The notes beneath the pieces are model-generated. The model was not told where the DNA came from, searched no databases, and saw nothing but the letters and a program-made list of their open reading frames with translations. Both the position numbers and the translations under genes were made by a program. Positions 1-9,774 of a stretch of 64,000 bases of DNA are shown in pieces; within the stretch, counting starts at the first letter, position 1, and each line of letters opens with the position of its first letter. The stretch is from positions 468,757 through 532,756 of the forward strand of contig NZ_FONX01000002.1 of NCBI RefSeq assembly GCF_900113035.1, written 5' to 3'. This DNA is from Paracidovorax wautersii. Lineage in GTDB: Bacteria; Pseudomonadota; Gammaproteobacteria; Burkholderiales; Burkholderiaceae_C.

Positions 1-1024
1 GCGGCGCATCCACGCAGGCCTGCGCGTCGCCCTGCACCTCGGCGGCCAGGCCGGCCTCGAACAGCGCCGCCTCGTGGAATTCGATGACCTCCTGCGCCAG
101 CCGGGCCAGGCTGTCCTGGTGCGTGCTGCGTGCGGGTACGCCGCGCTCGGCATTCGACAGGAACAGCATGTCGCCGACGATGCCGGCCATGCGGTGCAGC
201 TCTTCCAGGTTGGAGGCGAGCACCTCGCACAGCTCCTCCCGGCCGCGCGGGCGCCGCAGGGCCAGCTCGCAGCTGCTGATGAGCGTGGCCAGGGGCGTAT
301 TCAGTTCGTGGGCCACGTCGGCGTTGAAGGATTCCATCTGCCCGTAGGCCCCGGCCAGCCCGTCCAGCAACGCGTTGAACTGGGCGATGAGCGGCTGCAG
401 CTCCTGGGCCTGCCCGCTGCCGTCCAGCCGGCGGTCCAGGCGCAGCGCGCTCACCTGCCGCGTCTGGTCCACCAGCTGGCCGAGCGGCGCCAGGCCCCGT
501 CCCACCAGCCAGACCCCGCCGGCCGCAATGGCGCCCGTGCCCAGCAGCGCAGCCAGCGCCAGGGTCCAGCCCAGCCGGGCCAGCAGTGCGTCGTCGCTCG
601 CGGTGTCGAGGGCCAGCGTGGCCTGCGCGCGGCCGCCGGGAAATTCGGGCCGCGCGATGTCGAAATCCAGGCGCTTCGCGGCGGCGGCGGCAGTGCCGGC
701 CGGCGTTGGCCTGCCCGGGTCTTCATAGAGGGACCGGCCCTCGCCGTCCATAACGCGCAAGCTCAGCTCGCCATGCCCGGCGAGCAGGTCGGCCAGCAGG
801 TGCTGAGCGAACCGTGCGTCGTGCGCGCTGCGCCCTTCCCGCAGCACATGCTGGATGGCGGCCTGCTTCTGCGCCAGCACTTCGTCCTGCCGGAGCGACA
901 GCGTCCACGCGATGACGATGTAGACCGCGGCGCAGACGGCGCCCAGACCCAGCGCGGCCTGCAGGGCCAGCCCGCGCGACAGCCGGCCGCGCAGGCTGTG
1001 CGGCGACAGCCAGCCGGCCTTCAT
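1..1024 (-). CDS. czcS: Heavy-metal sensor histidine kinase (CzcS/CusS-like), 3' end beyond window
   Basis: Inner-membrane kinase of a metal-sensing two-component system, partner of the adjacent response regulator. About 341 codons are visible. There is a membrane segment near residues 19-44, a periplasmic sensor loop, a second membrane segment near 150-176, a HAMP-like linker, and the phospho-acceptor box [12 protein letters not shown] with His239. The ATP-binding N, G1 and G2 boxes lie outside the window. The ATG overlaps the stop of the regulator (ATGA arrangement), which implies translational coupling and fixes the start. The czc assignment rests mainly on context, since the genes downstream of the promoter are czcICBADR. 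A copper/silver sensor of the CusS type is the main alternative. Confidence 0.9.
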   Translation of the reverse strand, partial: MKAGWLSPHSLRGRLSRGLALQAALGLGAVCAAVYIVIAWTLSLRQDEVLAQKQAAIQHVLREGRSAHDARFAQHLLADLLAGHGELSLRVMDGEGRSLYEDPGRPTPAGTAAAAAKRLDFDIARPEFPGGRAQATLALDTASDDALLARLGWTLALAALLGTGAIAAGGVWLVGRGLAPLGQLVDQTRQVSALRLDRRLDGSGQAQELQPLIAQFNALLDGLAGAYGQMESFNADVAHELNTPLATLISSCELALRRPRGREELCEVLASNLEELHRMAGIVGDMLFLSNAERGVPARSTHQDSLARLAQEVIEFHEAALFEAGLAAEVQGDAQACVDAP

Positions 1025-1716
1025 GGCGTCCGGCGCTCCAGCACGTAGCCCATGCCGCGCACCGTGTGCAGCAGCGGCCGCGCGAACGGCTGGTCCAGCT
1101 TGCTGCGCAGCCGGCGCACGGCGACTTCGACCACGTTGGTATCGCTGTCGAAGTTCATGTCCCACACCTGGGCCGCCAGCTCGGTGCGCGACAGCACTTC
1201 GCCCTGGCGGCGCAGCAGCAGGCTCAGCAGGTTGAATTCCTTGGCCGTGAGGTCCAGGCGCTGCCCCTCGCGCATGGCGCGGCGCCGGATCAGGTCCAGC
1301 TCCAGGTCGCCCAGCCGCAGCACGGTGGCCTCGCCGCCGTTGCCGCCGCCCTGCGACCGCCGCAGCAGGACGTGGATGCGTGCCACCAGCTCGGAAAAGG
1401 CGAACGGCTTGAGCACGTAGTCGTCGGCGCCGCCCTGCAGCCCCCGGACCCGGTCCTCCACCTGCACGCGCGCCGTGAGCATCAGCACCGGGGTCTGCCG
1501 GACCTGCCGGGTCTGGCGCAGGGCGGCGAGCACGGCCAGGCCGTCGATGCCGGGCAGGTTGCCGTCCAGGATGATCAGGTCGTAGTCGTTCACCGACGCC
1601 ATGTGCAGCCCGTCGACGCCGTTCAGCGCGGCGTCCACCACGAAGCCTTCCTCGCCCAGGCCTTTCTTCAGGTACTCGGACAGCTTGGGCTCGTCTTCCA
1701 CCAGCAGCAGTTTCAT
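1021..1716 (-). CDS. czcR: Heavy-metal response regulator, OmpR/PhoB family (CzcR/CusR-like)
   Basis: DNA-binding regulator of the efflux locus, 231 aa, the usual OmpR-family length. The receiver domain covers about residues 1-115, with acidic residues near 7-9, phospho-acceptor Asp51 ([10 protein letters not shown]) and Lys103 (VLKPF). A winged-helix effector domain follows from about residue 128 and ends in GMGYVLE. A GGGAG ribosome site precedes the ATG. It lies 45 bp after czcD and overlaps the kinase by four bases. The likely targets are the two boxes at 9124-9139 and 9170-9185. The family is certain; the exact metal is not readable from sequence. Confidence 0.93.
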   Translation of the reverse strand: MKLLLVEDEPKLSEYLKKGLGEEGFVVDAALNGVDGLHMASVNDYDLIILDGNLPGIDGLAVLAALRQTRQVRQTPVLMLTARVQVEDRVRGLQGGADDYVLKPFAFSELVARIHVLLRRSQGGGNGGEATVLRLGDLELDLIRRRAMREGQRLDLTAKEFNLLSLLLRRQGEVLSRTELAAQVWDMNFDSDTNVVEVAVRRLRSKLDQPFARPLLHTVRGMGYVLERRTP

Positions 1717-1761
1717 GGGGGGCTCCCGTGATGCGATGGGCTGCGGCCCGGGGTGGCGCCG

Positions 1762-2703
1762 TCAGCCATGGTTCGGCTCCTGCGGCTGGCCGTCCGCAGT
1801 GGAGGCCGGGCCGAAATGTGGGGCGCCACTGCCGCGTTCGCAGGCCTGCGTCTCCATCTGGATGGTCGAATGATGGATGGAGCACTCGTTCGCCAGCCGC
1901 GCGCGCAGGTCCCGCAGGGCCTGCTGCGGGTCGATCCGGGGATCGTAGACCACATGGGCCGTCAGGCTGGTCTTGCCGTTCGAGACGCTCCAGACGTGCA
2001 GGTCGTGCACGTCGAGCACGCCCGGATAGCCTTGCAGCAGGCGGCTGACCGCCTGGATGTCCACCTCGCGCGGAACGCCTTCCAGCAGCACGTTCACGCT
2101 CTCGCTGAGCAAGGTCCAGGTGCGCGGCAGCACCCAGAGCCCGATGGCCACGGCCACCGCCGTGTCCACCCAGGTCCAGCCGGTGAAGTAGATGACGATG
2201 GCGCCGGCGATGACGCCCACCGACCCGAGCAGGTCGGCCCAGACTTCCAGGTAGGCGCCCTTGACGTTCAGGCTCTGCTCCCGCCCGCCCGCCAGCAGGC
2301 GCATGCTGATGAAGTTGATGGCCAGGCCCGCCGTGGCGACCGCCAGCATGGCCAGCGACTGCACCTCGGGCGGCGACGAGAAGCGCCGGTAGGCCTCGTA
2401 CAGCACATAGCCCGCGACGCCGAAGAGCAGCAGGGCATTGAACGCGGCCGCCAGGATCTCGAAGCGGGCGTAGCCGAAGGTGCGCGCGTCGTCGGCCGCG
2501 CGCCGGCCCAGGCGGATCGCCAGCAGCGCGATGCCCAGCGCCACCGCGTCGGTGAACATGTGCGCGGCATCCGACAGCAGCGCCAGGCTGCCGCTCCAGA
2601 GGCCGCCCGCCACCTCCACCAGCAGAAAGCCCGCGGTGAGCAGCAGGGCCTTCTTCAGCGCGCCTTCATGGGCGTTGGCGCCATGGTCGTGTCCGGCCGA
2701 CAT
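1762..2703 (-). CDS. czcD: Cation diffusion facilitator, CzcD type
   Basis: Inner-membrane Zn/Co/Cd-proton antiporter, 313 aa. It has a short His-containing N-terminus (HDHGANAHEG) and six predicted membrane segments. The metal-site motif in segment 2 is SDAAHMFTD (His48, Asp52). The corresponding segment 5 motif is EVWADLLGS, a CzcD-type variant where ZitB-like proteins have His. A cytoplasmic C-terminal domain contains VHDLHVWSVS. The ATG at 2703 is two bases from the czcA stop. The reading frame stays open far upstream inside czcA, but the conserved N-terminus begins here. Confidence 0.93.
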   Translation of the reverse strand: MSAGHDHGANAHEGALKKALLLTAGFLLVEVAGGLWSGSLALLSDAAHMFTDAVALGIALLAIRLGRRAADDARTFGYARFEILAAAFNALLLFGVAGYVLYEAYRRFSSPPEVQSLAMLAVATAGLAINFISMRLLAGGREQSLNVKGAYLEVWADLLGSVGVIAGAIVIYFTGWTWVDTAVAVAIGLWVLPRTWTLLSESVNVLLEGVPREVDIQAVSRLLQGYPGVLDVHDLHVWSVSNGKTSLTAHVVYDPRIDPQQALRDLRARLANECSIHHSTIQMETQACERGSGAPHFGPASTADGQPQEPNHG

Positions 2704-2705
2704 GC

Positions 2706-5700
2706 TCAGTGCCCCCCGGCCGCCGGGGCCGGCAGCTCGCTGGCCGGATCGGCCGGCTGCGCTTCGTCCCGGCGGTGGGCCAGGCTGTAGAGCAGCGGCA
2801 GCACCAGCAGCGTGAGGATGGTGGACGACAGGATGCCGCCGATCACCACCGTCGCCAGCGGGCGCTGCACCTCCGAGCCCGTGCCCGTCGCCAGGGCCAT
2901 GGGGATGAAGCCCAGCGACGCCACCATGGCGGTCATCAGCACCGGGCGCAGGCGCTGCACGGCGCCGTGGCGCACGGCCTGGGCCAGCGGCATGCCTTCC
3001 TCTTCGCGCAACTGCCGGATGAAGCTCAGCATCACCAGGCCGTTGAGCACGGCCACGCCCGACAGCGCGATGAAGCCGATGCCCGCCGAGATGGACAGCG
3101 GAATGCCGCGCAGCCACAGCGCCAGCACGCCGCCCGTCAGCGCGAAGGGAATGCCGGTGAACACCAGCAGACCGTCTTTCACGTTGCCGAACATGGCGAA
3201 CAGCAGCACGAACACCAGGCCGAGTGACACCGGCACGACGATCTTCAGCCGGTCCGCGGCGGACTGCAGGTTCTCGAACTGCCCGCCCCATTCCACCCAG
3301 TAGCCGGCCGGCAGCGCCACCTGCCGGATGGCCGACTGCGCCTCGGCGACGAAGGAGCCCAGGTCCCGCCCGCGCACGTTCGCGCTGACGACGATGCGGC
3401 GCTTGCCGTTCTCGCGGCTGACCTGGTTGGGGCCAGGCGCGATGTCCAGCGAGGCGACTTCGCTCAGCGGGATGAACGCGGTCGCCGCGCCGTTGCCGTT
3501 CCGGGGCAGGGCGATGGGCAGGCGGCGGATCGCGTCCAGGTCGGTGCGCACGTCTTCGGGCAGCCGGACCAGGATGTCGAAGCGCCGGTCGCCCTCGAAC
3601 AGCGTGCCGGCGCGCCGGCCGCCGACCGCCGTGGCCAGGGTGCCCTGCACGTCGGCGATATTGAGGCCGTAGCGCGCGGCCTTGGAGCGGTCGATGGACA
3701 CGGTCAGCACCGGCAGGCCGGTGGTCTGCTCGACCTTGACCTCCGAGGCGCCCTCCAGCTTTTGCAGCACCGCCGCCGCGCGGGTGGCCGCCTGGTTCAG
3801 CTGATCCATGTCGTCGCCGAAGATCTTGACCGCCACGTCGCTGCGGATGCCGGAGATCAGCTCGTTGAAGCGCAGCTGGATCGGCTGCGAGAACTCGTAG
3901 CTGTTGCCCGCGATCTTCTCGACCTCGTCCTGGATGGCGTCCAGCAGCTCGGCCGGCGTCTTGCGCGGCGCGGGCCATTCGCTCTCGGGGTTGAGCATGA
4001 TGTAGCCGTCGGAGATGTTGGGCGGCATGGGGTCGGAGGCGATCTCCGCGGTGCCGGTCCGTGCGAAGACGCGCTTGACCTCGGGGAACTTCGCCTTGAT
4101 GGCGGCTTCGATCTTCTGCTGCATGGCCACCGATTCGCTCAGGCTGGTGCCCGGAATGCGGATGGCCTGGATGGCGAGGTCGCCCTCGCTCAGGCTGGGC
4201 GCGAACTCCGTGCCCAGCCGCGTCGCCATGAGGCCGGACAGTACCACCGCGACCAGGGCCGCCGTCAGCATCACCGCCTTGGCGTCCAGCACGCGCTCCA
4301 GCAGCGGCTCGTAGCGCTGGCGCAGCCAGGACATCAGGCGGTTCTCCTTCTCCGCGACGTGGCGGCCGATGAAGAGCGCGACCGCGGCCGGCACGAAGGT
4401 CACCGACAGCAGCATGGCGCCCAGCAGTGCGATCACCACGGTGAAGGCCATGGGGTGGAACATCTTCCCCTCGACCCCGGTCAGGGCGAAGATCGGCAGG
4501 TACACCACCATGATGATCAGCTGGCCGAAGACCAGCGGGCGCCGCGCCTCGCGGGCCGCCTCGAACACCTCGTCGAAGCGCTCCCGCAGGCTGAGCGCGC
4601 GCCCCGCCGCATGCTGCGCATGGGCCAGCCGGCGGATGCAGTTCTCCACGATCACCACCGCGCCGTCCACGATGATGCCGAAGTCCAGCGCCCCCAGGCT
4701 CATCAGGTTGGCGCTGACCTTCTGCGACACCATGCCGGTGAAGGTGAAGAGCATGGCCAGCGGAATGACCATGGCGGTGATCAGCGCCGCGCGGATGTTG
4801 CCCAGGAAGGCGAAGAGCACCGCGATCACCAGCACCGCGCCTTCGAGCAGGTTCTTCTTCACGGTCGCGATGGCCTTGTCCACCAGCACCGTGCGGTCGT
4901 AGACCGTGACCGCCTTCACCCCGGCCGGCAGGGTGCGGTTGATCTCCAGCATCTTGCGGTCCACCGCCTGCGACACCGTGCGGCTGTTCTCGCCGATCAG
5001 CATGAAGACGGTGCCGAGCACTACCTCCTTGCCGTTGTCCGTGGCCGCGCCCGTGCGCAGTTCGCGGCCCAGCACCACCTCGCCGATGTCGCGCACCCGG
5101 ATGGGCACGCCGGCCGCCTGGCTGACCACGATGTTGCCGATGTCCTCCATCGTGCGCACCTGGCCGGGCGCGCGGATCAGGTACTGCTCGCCGCGGCGCT
5201 CGATGTAGCCGGCGCCGACGTTCTCGTTGTTGCGCTCCAGCGCGGCCACCACGTCGGCCAGCGTCAAGCCGTAGGCATAGAGCTTTTCCGGCCGGGGCGC
5301 GACCTGGTATTCCTTCGCGAAGCCGCCGATGCTGTTGATCTCGGTCACGCCCTTCACGTTGCGCAGCTGGGGCTTGATGATCCAGTCCTGGATCTCGCGC
5401 AGGTCGGTGGGCGTGTATTCCCGGCCGTCCGGCCGGCGCGCGCCGTCCTCGGCCTCCACGGTCCAGAGATAGATCTCGCCCAGGCCCGTGGAGATCGGCC
5501 CGGCCACGGGGCTCGCGCCCTCGGGCAGCTGCTCGCGCGCGGCCTGGATGCGTTCGTTCACCAGCTGGCGCGCGAAGTAGAGGTCCGTGCCGTCCTCGAA
5601 GATCACCGTGACCTGGGACAGCCCGTAGCGCGACAGCGACCGGGTCTGCTGCAGGCCCGGCAGGCCGGCCATCACCGTCTCGATGGGGTAGGTGATGCGC

Positions 5701-5888
5701 TGCTCGGTCTCCAGCGGCGAATAGCCCGGGGCCGCCGTGTTGATCTGCACCTGGACGTTGGTGATGTCCGGCACCGCATCGATGGGCAGGCGCTGGTAGT
5801 TGTAGAGGCCCAGGGCCGCCATGCCCGCGACGGCGAGCATCACGAGCCAGCGGTGGGCGATGGAGAAATGGATGATGCGTTCGAACAT
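2706..5888 (-). CDS. czcA: RND heavy-metal efflux pump subunit CzcA
   Basis: Proton-driven inner-membrane pump of a tripartite CzcCBA efflux complex, 1060 aa, the normal size for heavy-metal RND proteins. Membrane segment 1 is near residues 13-30. Segment 4 carries DFGIIVDGAVV (Asp402, Asp408), the signature of the HME1 (Zn/Co/Cd) class rather than the Cu/Ag class. Two large periplasmic loops and twelve membrane segments are consistent with the family. It starts 11 bp after czcB and is followed at once by czcD, so it belongs to one long operon. Confidence 0.95.
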   Translation of the reverse strand: MFERIIHFSIAHRWLVMLAVAGMAALGLYNYQRLPIDAVPDITNVQVQINTAAPGYSPLETEQRITYPIETVMAGLPGLQQTRSLSRYGLSQVTVIFEDGTDLYFARQLVNERIQAAREQLPEGASPVAGPISTGLGEIYLWTVEAEDGARRPDGREYTPTDLREIQDWIIKPQLRNVKGVTEINSIGGFAKEYQVAPRPEKLYAYGLTLADVVAALERNNENVGAGYIERRGEQYLIRAPGQVRTMEDIGNIVVSQAAGVPIRVRDIGEVVLGRELRTGAATDNGKEVVLGTVFMLIGENSRTVSQAVDRKMLEINRTLPAGVKAVTVYDRTVLVDKAIATVKKNLLEGAVLVIAVLFAFLGNIRAALITAMVIPLAMLFTFTGMVSQKVSANLMSLGALDFGIIVDGAVVIVENCIRRLAHAQHAAGRALSLRERFDEVFEAAREARRPLVFGQLIIMVVYLPIFALTGVEGKMFHPMAFTVVIALLGAMLLSVTFVPAAVALFIGRHVAEKENRLMSWLRQRYEPLLERVLDAKAVMLTAALVAVVLSGLMATRLGTEFAPSLSEGDLAIQAIRIPGTSLSESVAMQQKIEAAIKAKFPEVKRVFARTGTAEIASDPMPPNISDGYIMLNPESEWPAPRKTPAELLDAIQDEVEKIAGNSYEFSQPIQLRFNELISGIRSDVAVKIFGDDMDQLNQAATRAAAVLQKLEGASEVKVEQTTGLPVLTVSIDRSKAARYGLNIADVQGTLATAVGGRRAGTLFEGDRRFDILVRLPEDVRTDLDAIRRLPIALPRNGNGAATAFIPLSEVASLDIAPGPNQVSRENGKRRIVVSANVRGRDLGSFVAEAQSAIRQVALPAGYWVEWGGQFENLQSAADRLKIVVPVSLGLVFVLLFAMFGNVKDGLLVFTGIPFALTGGVLALWLRGIPLSISAGIGFIALSGVAVLNGLVMLSFIRQLREEEGMPLAQAVRHGAVQRLRPVLMTAMVASLGFIPMALATGTGSEVQRPLATVVIGGILSSTILTLLVLPLLYSLAHRRDEAQPADPASELPAPAAGGH

Positions 5889-5899
5889 GCCGTGCAGCC

Positions 5900-7228
5900 T
5901 CAGTGTTCGTGGCCCGAAGAGCCCTTGCCCTGCTGCGCCTTCACGGCGAAGCTGCCCTTGGCCGCGTAGTCCGTACCGGCCGCCAGGCCTTCCAGGATCT
6001 CGACGCGCTGCGGGCCGGCGCGGCCGGTCTTCACGGCGCGTGGCTCGAAGCCCCCCGGCACCTTCACATAGACGGTCGGCTGGTTCTCCACCGTCTGGAT
6101 GGCGTCGGCCGTGACGGTGACGGGTGCCTGCGCCTTGTCAGCGACCAGCTCCACCGTGACGAACAGCCCGGGGCGCCAAGCCATCTCGGGGTTCGGCAGG
6201 GTCACGCGCGCCGTCGCGGCGCGGGTCTGCTCGCCGATGAGCGAGCCCACGTACGACACCTTGCCCGTGGCCTCGCGCTGGAAGCCGGTGGCCTTGATGA
6301 GCGCCGATTCGCCCACCCTCACCAGCGCCAGGTTGGTGGCCGTGACGTTGATCTGCGCCCAGACCGTGCTCAGGTCCGACAGCGTGAAGACGTTGGCGTC
6401 CTCCTTCACCGACTCGCCGAGCGCGATGTGCTTTTCGACCACCATGCCGTCGAACGGCGCCCGCAGCTCGTAGCGCGCCAGGCTGCCCGCAGCCGGGGTC
6501 GCGCCCAGCGCCTTGAGCTTCTGGCTGGCGTTCGCCACGGCGATCTCGGCCTCGCGCTGGGCCTGCTCCGCCTGCAGGAAGTCCTGCTGGGCGGAGATCT
6601 TGTCCTCGAACAGCCGGCGCTCGCGGTCGGCCGTGGTCTTCGCCAGCGCCAGGCGCTTCTGCGCGGCCATCAGCTCGCTGCGCTGCTCGGACAGCGCCAC
6701 GCTGGAGATCACGGCCAGCACCTGGCCCTTCTTCACCGGCTGGCCCAGGTCCGCATGCACGCTTTCCACCACGCCCGCTACCCGCGGCACGACGTGCGCG
6801 GTGCGGTCCTCGTTGAAGCGGATCTCGCCCGGCAGCTGCGCGCGGGTCTCGATCTCGCCCGGGCCGCTGGTCTCTACCACCACGCCGGAGGTGCGCAGTT
6901 GCTCGTCGGTGAAGGCGATCTTGCCGCCTTCGTGGCCGGCATCTTCTTCCTTGCCGTGGCCGTGGGCCGCTTCGCCGGCCTGTCCTTCGGCGTGGCCCTC
7001 TTCGTCGTGGTCTGCCTTGCCCTGCTCTTCCTTGCCGTGGCCATGGCCGTCTTCGGCGGGGGCCTTGGCTTCAGCGGCGGCGGGCTGGTTGGCCGCGCCG
7101 CCGGTCTTGGCCGGCCGCAGGATGAGCCAGCCCGCGATGAGCGCGACCAGCAGGATGGCGACGATGGCGAGGGTGTGTCGGGGGCGGCTCTTCTGTTCGG
7201 AGCCGGAGTCAACAAGGATCTTTTTCAT
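5900..7228 (-). CDS. czcB: Periplasmic adaptor (membrane fusion protein) CzcB
   Basis: Adaptor joining the CzcA pump to the outer-membrane channel, 442 aa. It has an N-terminal membrane anchor near residues 19-37 and then an extended region at about 60-105 rich in His, Glu and Asp (repeated GHGKEE), a likely periplasmic metal-binding segment. Lipoyl-like halves flank an alpha-hairpin (about 190-240), followed by beta-barrel domains. The protein ends in a second His-containing tail (GHEH). It overlaps czcC by four bases. Confidence 0.94.
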   Translation of the reverse strand: MKKILVDSGSEQKSRPRHTLAIVAILLVALIAGWLILRPAKTGGAANQPAAAEAKAPAEDGHGHGKEEQGKADHDEEGHAEGQAGEAAHGHGKEEDAGHEGGKIAFTDEQLRTSGVVVETSGPGEIETRAQLPGEIRFNEDRTAHVVPRVAGVVESVHADLGQPVKKGQVLAVISSVALSEQRSELMAAQKRLALAKTTADRERRLFEDKISAQQDFLQAEQAQREAEIAVANASQKLKALGATPAAGSLARYELRAPFDGMVVEKHIALGESVKEDANVFTLSDLSTVWAQINVTATNLALVRVGESALIKATGFQREATGKVSYVGSLIGEQTRAATARVTLPNPEMAWRPGLFVTVELVADKAQAPVTVTADAIQTVENQPTVYVKVPGGFEPRAVKTGRAGPQRVEILEGLAAGTDYAAKGSFAVKAQQGKGSSGHEH

Positions 7229-8559
7229 GGTGTTTGGGGCTGGCTGGGTGGGAGCAGCGGGGATGCCGCGTCGGCGATGCTGAGCAGGCGTTCGAGCTCT
7301 GCCGCAGCGCGGTAGGTGTCGAGCAGGGCGCGCAGGTACTGCGCCTGGGTGGTGACCCAGGTGCGCTGCGCGTCCAGCGCCTCCAGGTAGCTGAACTTGC
7401 CGAGCTGGAAGCCCTGGGCGGCGGCGCGGTAGGCCTCCAGCGCGCCGGGCACCGCATCGCGCTGCAGGGTCAGGGCCTCGGCGCGGGCCGAACGCAGCTG
7501 CTCGCGGACCTGGGCGATCTCGGAGTCCAGCCGCAGCTCGGCGGCGGTCAGCTCTTCGCGCGCCTTGTCCTCGCGGCTCAGCGCTTCGGCGATGTTTCCC
7601 TGGTTCCGGTCGAAGAGCGGCAGCGGAACGCTCAGGCCCACTACGGCGGCCGTGACGCCCGACTCCTGGCTGCGCTTGGCGCCCACGGAGACGGCGACAT
7701 CCACCATGCGCCGGGAACGCTCCAGCTCCACTGCGGCCCGGGCCCGGTCGAGTTCCAGCCGGGCGCGCCGCAGCACCGGGGACGCGGCCAGGCGCGCGGA
7801 CACGGCCCCGTCGGCCAGGCCTTCCGCGGGCAGGTCCAGGCGGCCCAGCAACGGAGTCGCGCTGCGGCTCGTATCGCCCCAGAGCGCGAACAGCTTCTGG
7901 CGGCTGGTGCGCAGCTGGCCCTCGGCCTGCGCAGCCTCGGCCTGGGCGGCGGCCCGCGCCACCTGGGCGCGGGTCTGCTCGATGGGTGCGATCTTGCCGG
8001 CCTGCACCCGCTTGCCGGTGGCTTCGGCATCGCCACTGGCAAGCTCCAGGGACGAGCGGGCCAGGCGCAGCCGCTCCTCGGCCACCAGCGTTTCGTGGAA
8101 GGCCACCACCACCTGCGCGCGCACGTCGGCACGGACCTGCTCCAGGTCGGCGGCGGCCTGTTCGCGCACCCGTTCCGCCACGGCCGTGCGGGCGGCGCGC
8201 TTGCCGCCCAGTTCCAGCTTCTGGGTGATCTGCAGGGTGGAGGTCTGCCGGCCCCGGCGGAAGTCCTCCTGCTGGAGCGAGAGCTCCGGGTTGGGGCGCA
8301 GGCCCGCCTGCAAGGCGGCACCGCCCGCTGCGTCGAATTCGCGCTGCGCGATGGCGATGCCGGTGTTCTTCGCCAGCGCCAGCGCGATGGCTTCGGCCAG
8401 CGTCAGGGGCACTGCTGCTGTGGCCGCAGGTGGCGGAGGCGTGGCGGCGGTCTGCGCATGGACCGGCGCAAGTCCGGTGGCAAGGGTGGTAAGGGCGATG
8501 GAAAGGCTGGCCAGCAGGTAGGGGCCGGCCTTTCCGAGGAAAGGTCGTGGGTCGAGCAC
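7225..8559 (-). CDS. czcC: Outer-membrane channel CzcC (TolC family)
   Basis: Outer-membrane efflux channel of the CzcCBA complex, two OEP domains, 444 aa with the chosen start. I start at the GTG at 8559 because GGAGA lies six bases upstream and the product then begins with a signal peptide ending APVHAQ. The frame is open upstream to a GTG at 8688, but that codon has no ribosome site and would overlap czcI by 77 bp. It lies 52 bp downstream of czcI and overlaps czcB. Confidence 0.9.
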   Translation of the reverse strand: MLDPRPFLGKAGPYLLASLSIALTTLATGLAPVHAQTAATPPPPAATAAVPLTLAEAIALALAKNTGIAIAQREFDAAGGAALQAGLRPNPELSLQQEDFRRGRQTSTLQITQKLELGGKRAARTAVAERVREQAAADLEQVRADVRAQVVVAFHETLVAEERLRLARSSLELASGDAEATGKRVQAGKIAPIEQTRAQVARAAAQAEAAQAEGQLRTSRQKLFALWGDTSRSATPLLGRLDLPAEGLADGAVSARLAASPVLRRARLELDRARAAVELERSRRMVDVAVSVGAKRSQESGVTAAVVGLSVPLPLFDRNQGNIAEALSREDKAREELTAAELRLDSEIAQVREQLRSARAEALTLQRDAVPGALEAYRAAAQGFQLGKFSYLEALDAQRTWVTTQAQYLRALLDTYRAAAELERLLSIADAASPLLPPSQPQTP

Positions 8560-8611
8560 CTGGATCTCCGAAGTGGAAAGGACTTCGGCGGACCCAGGGC
8601 GCGCGCGCAGT

Positions 8612-8992
8612 TCAGGTGCGCGCCGGGCGGTCCGCCGTCGATGGAGCGCGCCCGGGCCATCGGGGGCGATCGATATCGTTGGCGGCACCTGTGCCGTGAT
8701 GGTTCATGTCCGGCGGAACGATCCAGTCGAAGCGGCCGGGCGTTGCGGGCAGCGGCGCTTCATGCAGGCCGGCCAGCGCCGAGGCCTGCGCCAGCGTGTG
8801 GAACAGGCAGGGCTCGCCGCCGTGCTCTTGGGTGTGGCCACCCGCCGGCACGCCGGCCACGGGCTGCGCCGGGGCTGCGTCCTCTTCATCCGCCACCGAC
8901 TCCACGGAGGCGCCGGACTCGTGCGCCTGTGCGGCAGCCCACTGCAGCGGCAGCAGAAGCAGCATGAAGACGATGACGAGGCGGCGGAACAT
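8612..8992 (-). CDS. czcI: CzcI-like small periplasmic metal-resistance protein
   Basis: 126 aa with a clear signal peptide (MFRRLVIVFMLLLLPLQW, cleavage near AQA). It is followed by an acidic, His-containing region with a single Cys in EPCLFH, and a C-terminus containing DRPRW, recognisable from CzcI of Cupriavidus (DRPQW). Position as first gene of the czc operon matches czcI in C. metallidurans, where it modulates expression or assembly. The identification combines weak sequence likeness with strong context. The two regulator boxes lie upstream. Confidence 0.75.
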   Translation of the reverse strand: MFRRLVIVFMLLLLPLQWAAAQAHESGASVESVADEEDAAPAQPVAGVPAGGHTQEHGGEPCLFHTLAQASALAGLHEAPLPATPGRFDWIVPPDMNHHGTGAANDIDRPRWPGRAPSTADRPART

Positions 8993-9123
8993 TCGTGCGG
9001 GATCGGGGAAAGGCGGCGGCGGTACGGAAGCAGCGATGTGGGTCTTGCCGAAGGGGCCGGGGGAGGCGCTTCTTCCGGCGTGGATCTTAGGGGTTGGAGG
9101 CCGTCGTTTCGGCCCGGCCAGGA

Positions 9124-9139
9124 TTACAAGTTTGTCATC
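9124..9139. promoter_or_regulatory. CusR/CzcR-type box 1
   Basis: ATTACAAGTTTGTCAT. The CusR-box core is ATGACAAnnTTGTCAT, so this differs at one position. It is a plausible binding site for the czcR product. Confidence 0.6.
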
Positions 9140-9169
9140 TGGCGCATCGGCCGAGCGTTGCATCGTACA

Positions 9170-9185
9170 TGACGGACTTGTCATT
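9170..9185. promoter_or_regulatory. CusR/CzcR-type box 2
   Basis: ATGACGGACTTGTCAT, followed by TTT. Both half-sites (ATGAC and TTGTCAT) match the CusR core. It lies 46 bp from box 1, between the two divergent genes. Confidence 0.6.
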
Positions 9186-9286
9186 TTCGCGTCCGCCTGC
9201 TGTCGGGGTTCGATTTCTACAGTGGCTGCATCTACCGGGGCACAGGCTCCGGAGATTCTGAAAACCACCAACGAAAGGACTTTCCA

Positions 9287-9613
9287 ATGAAGAACAACAA
9301 CACCCGTCGCCTGCCGCAGATCGCCTTCGGCGCCATCGGTTTGTCGCTGCTCGCGCTGTCGGGCGCAGCATCGGCCAACGGCTACTGGCATCCGGCCAAC
9401 AACGAAGTCGGTGTCACGGTCCACCCCGACCATTTCCAGAGCACCAAGACCCGCGAGCAGGTCCGCGCCGAAGCCATCGAAGCCCTGCGCAACGGCGGCA
9501 ACTGGCAAGTGACGGAAAGCGGCGAGCCTTCCCGCGTGCCGGCGCAGCAGCAGGCCGTGCGCCAGGGCCGCGCTGCATCCGCTGCGCCCCAGCAGCAAGG
9601 CACGGCCGAATAA
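9287..9613 (+). CDS. DUF4148-like small secreted protein
   Basis: 108 aa. N-terminal signal peptide with cleavage near ASA-NGYW. The segment KTREQVRAEAIEALRNGGNW resembles the DUF4148 core, a family of small periplasmic proteins common in Burkholderiales. A Gln/Ala-rich tail follows. The ATG is preceded by GAAAGGA. It is divergent from czcI and shares the control region with the two metal-regulator boxes, so metal induction is plausible. The molecular function is unknown. Confidence 0.8.
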   Translation: MKNNNTRRLPQIAFGAIGLSLLALSGAASANGYWHPANNEVGVTVHPDHFQSTKTREQVRAEAIEALRNGGNWQVTESGEPSRVPAQQQAVRQGRAASAAPQQQGTAE

Positions 9614-9774
9614 GCGCCCGCTCACGCCAGACGGCAGGCTAACGGGCGCCCGCGGCGGCATCGGCCGGTTGTCCGACACCGGCGCCGCCGCGCATTGCAT
9701 GAATCTGGCGGCCAGCCATGCCGTCGCTGGCCGCTGCGCGTTCCCGTTCCCACAGGCCACCGGAGGATCTGTCC

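Larger units (their letters stand above)
8993..9286. promoter_or_regulatory. Divergent control region between czcI and the DUF4148 gene
   Basis: This 294-bp intergenic stretch separates the czc operon from the divergent small secreted-protein gene. It holds the two CusR-like boxes described separately. Apart from these and an untranslated leader for each side, I see no gene in it. Confidence 0.6.

Noticed and set aside
3762..5969. 735-codon plus-strand frame across czcA
   Set aside because: Shadow of czcA; His/Arg/Gln-rich with no motif or ribosome site.
8560..8688. Upstream GTG start for czcC
   Set aside because: No ribosome site, would overlap czcI, and would hide the signal peptide.
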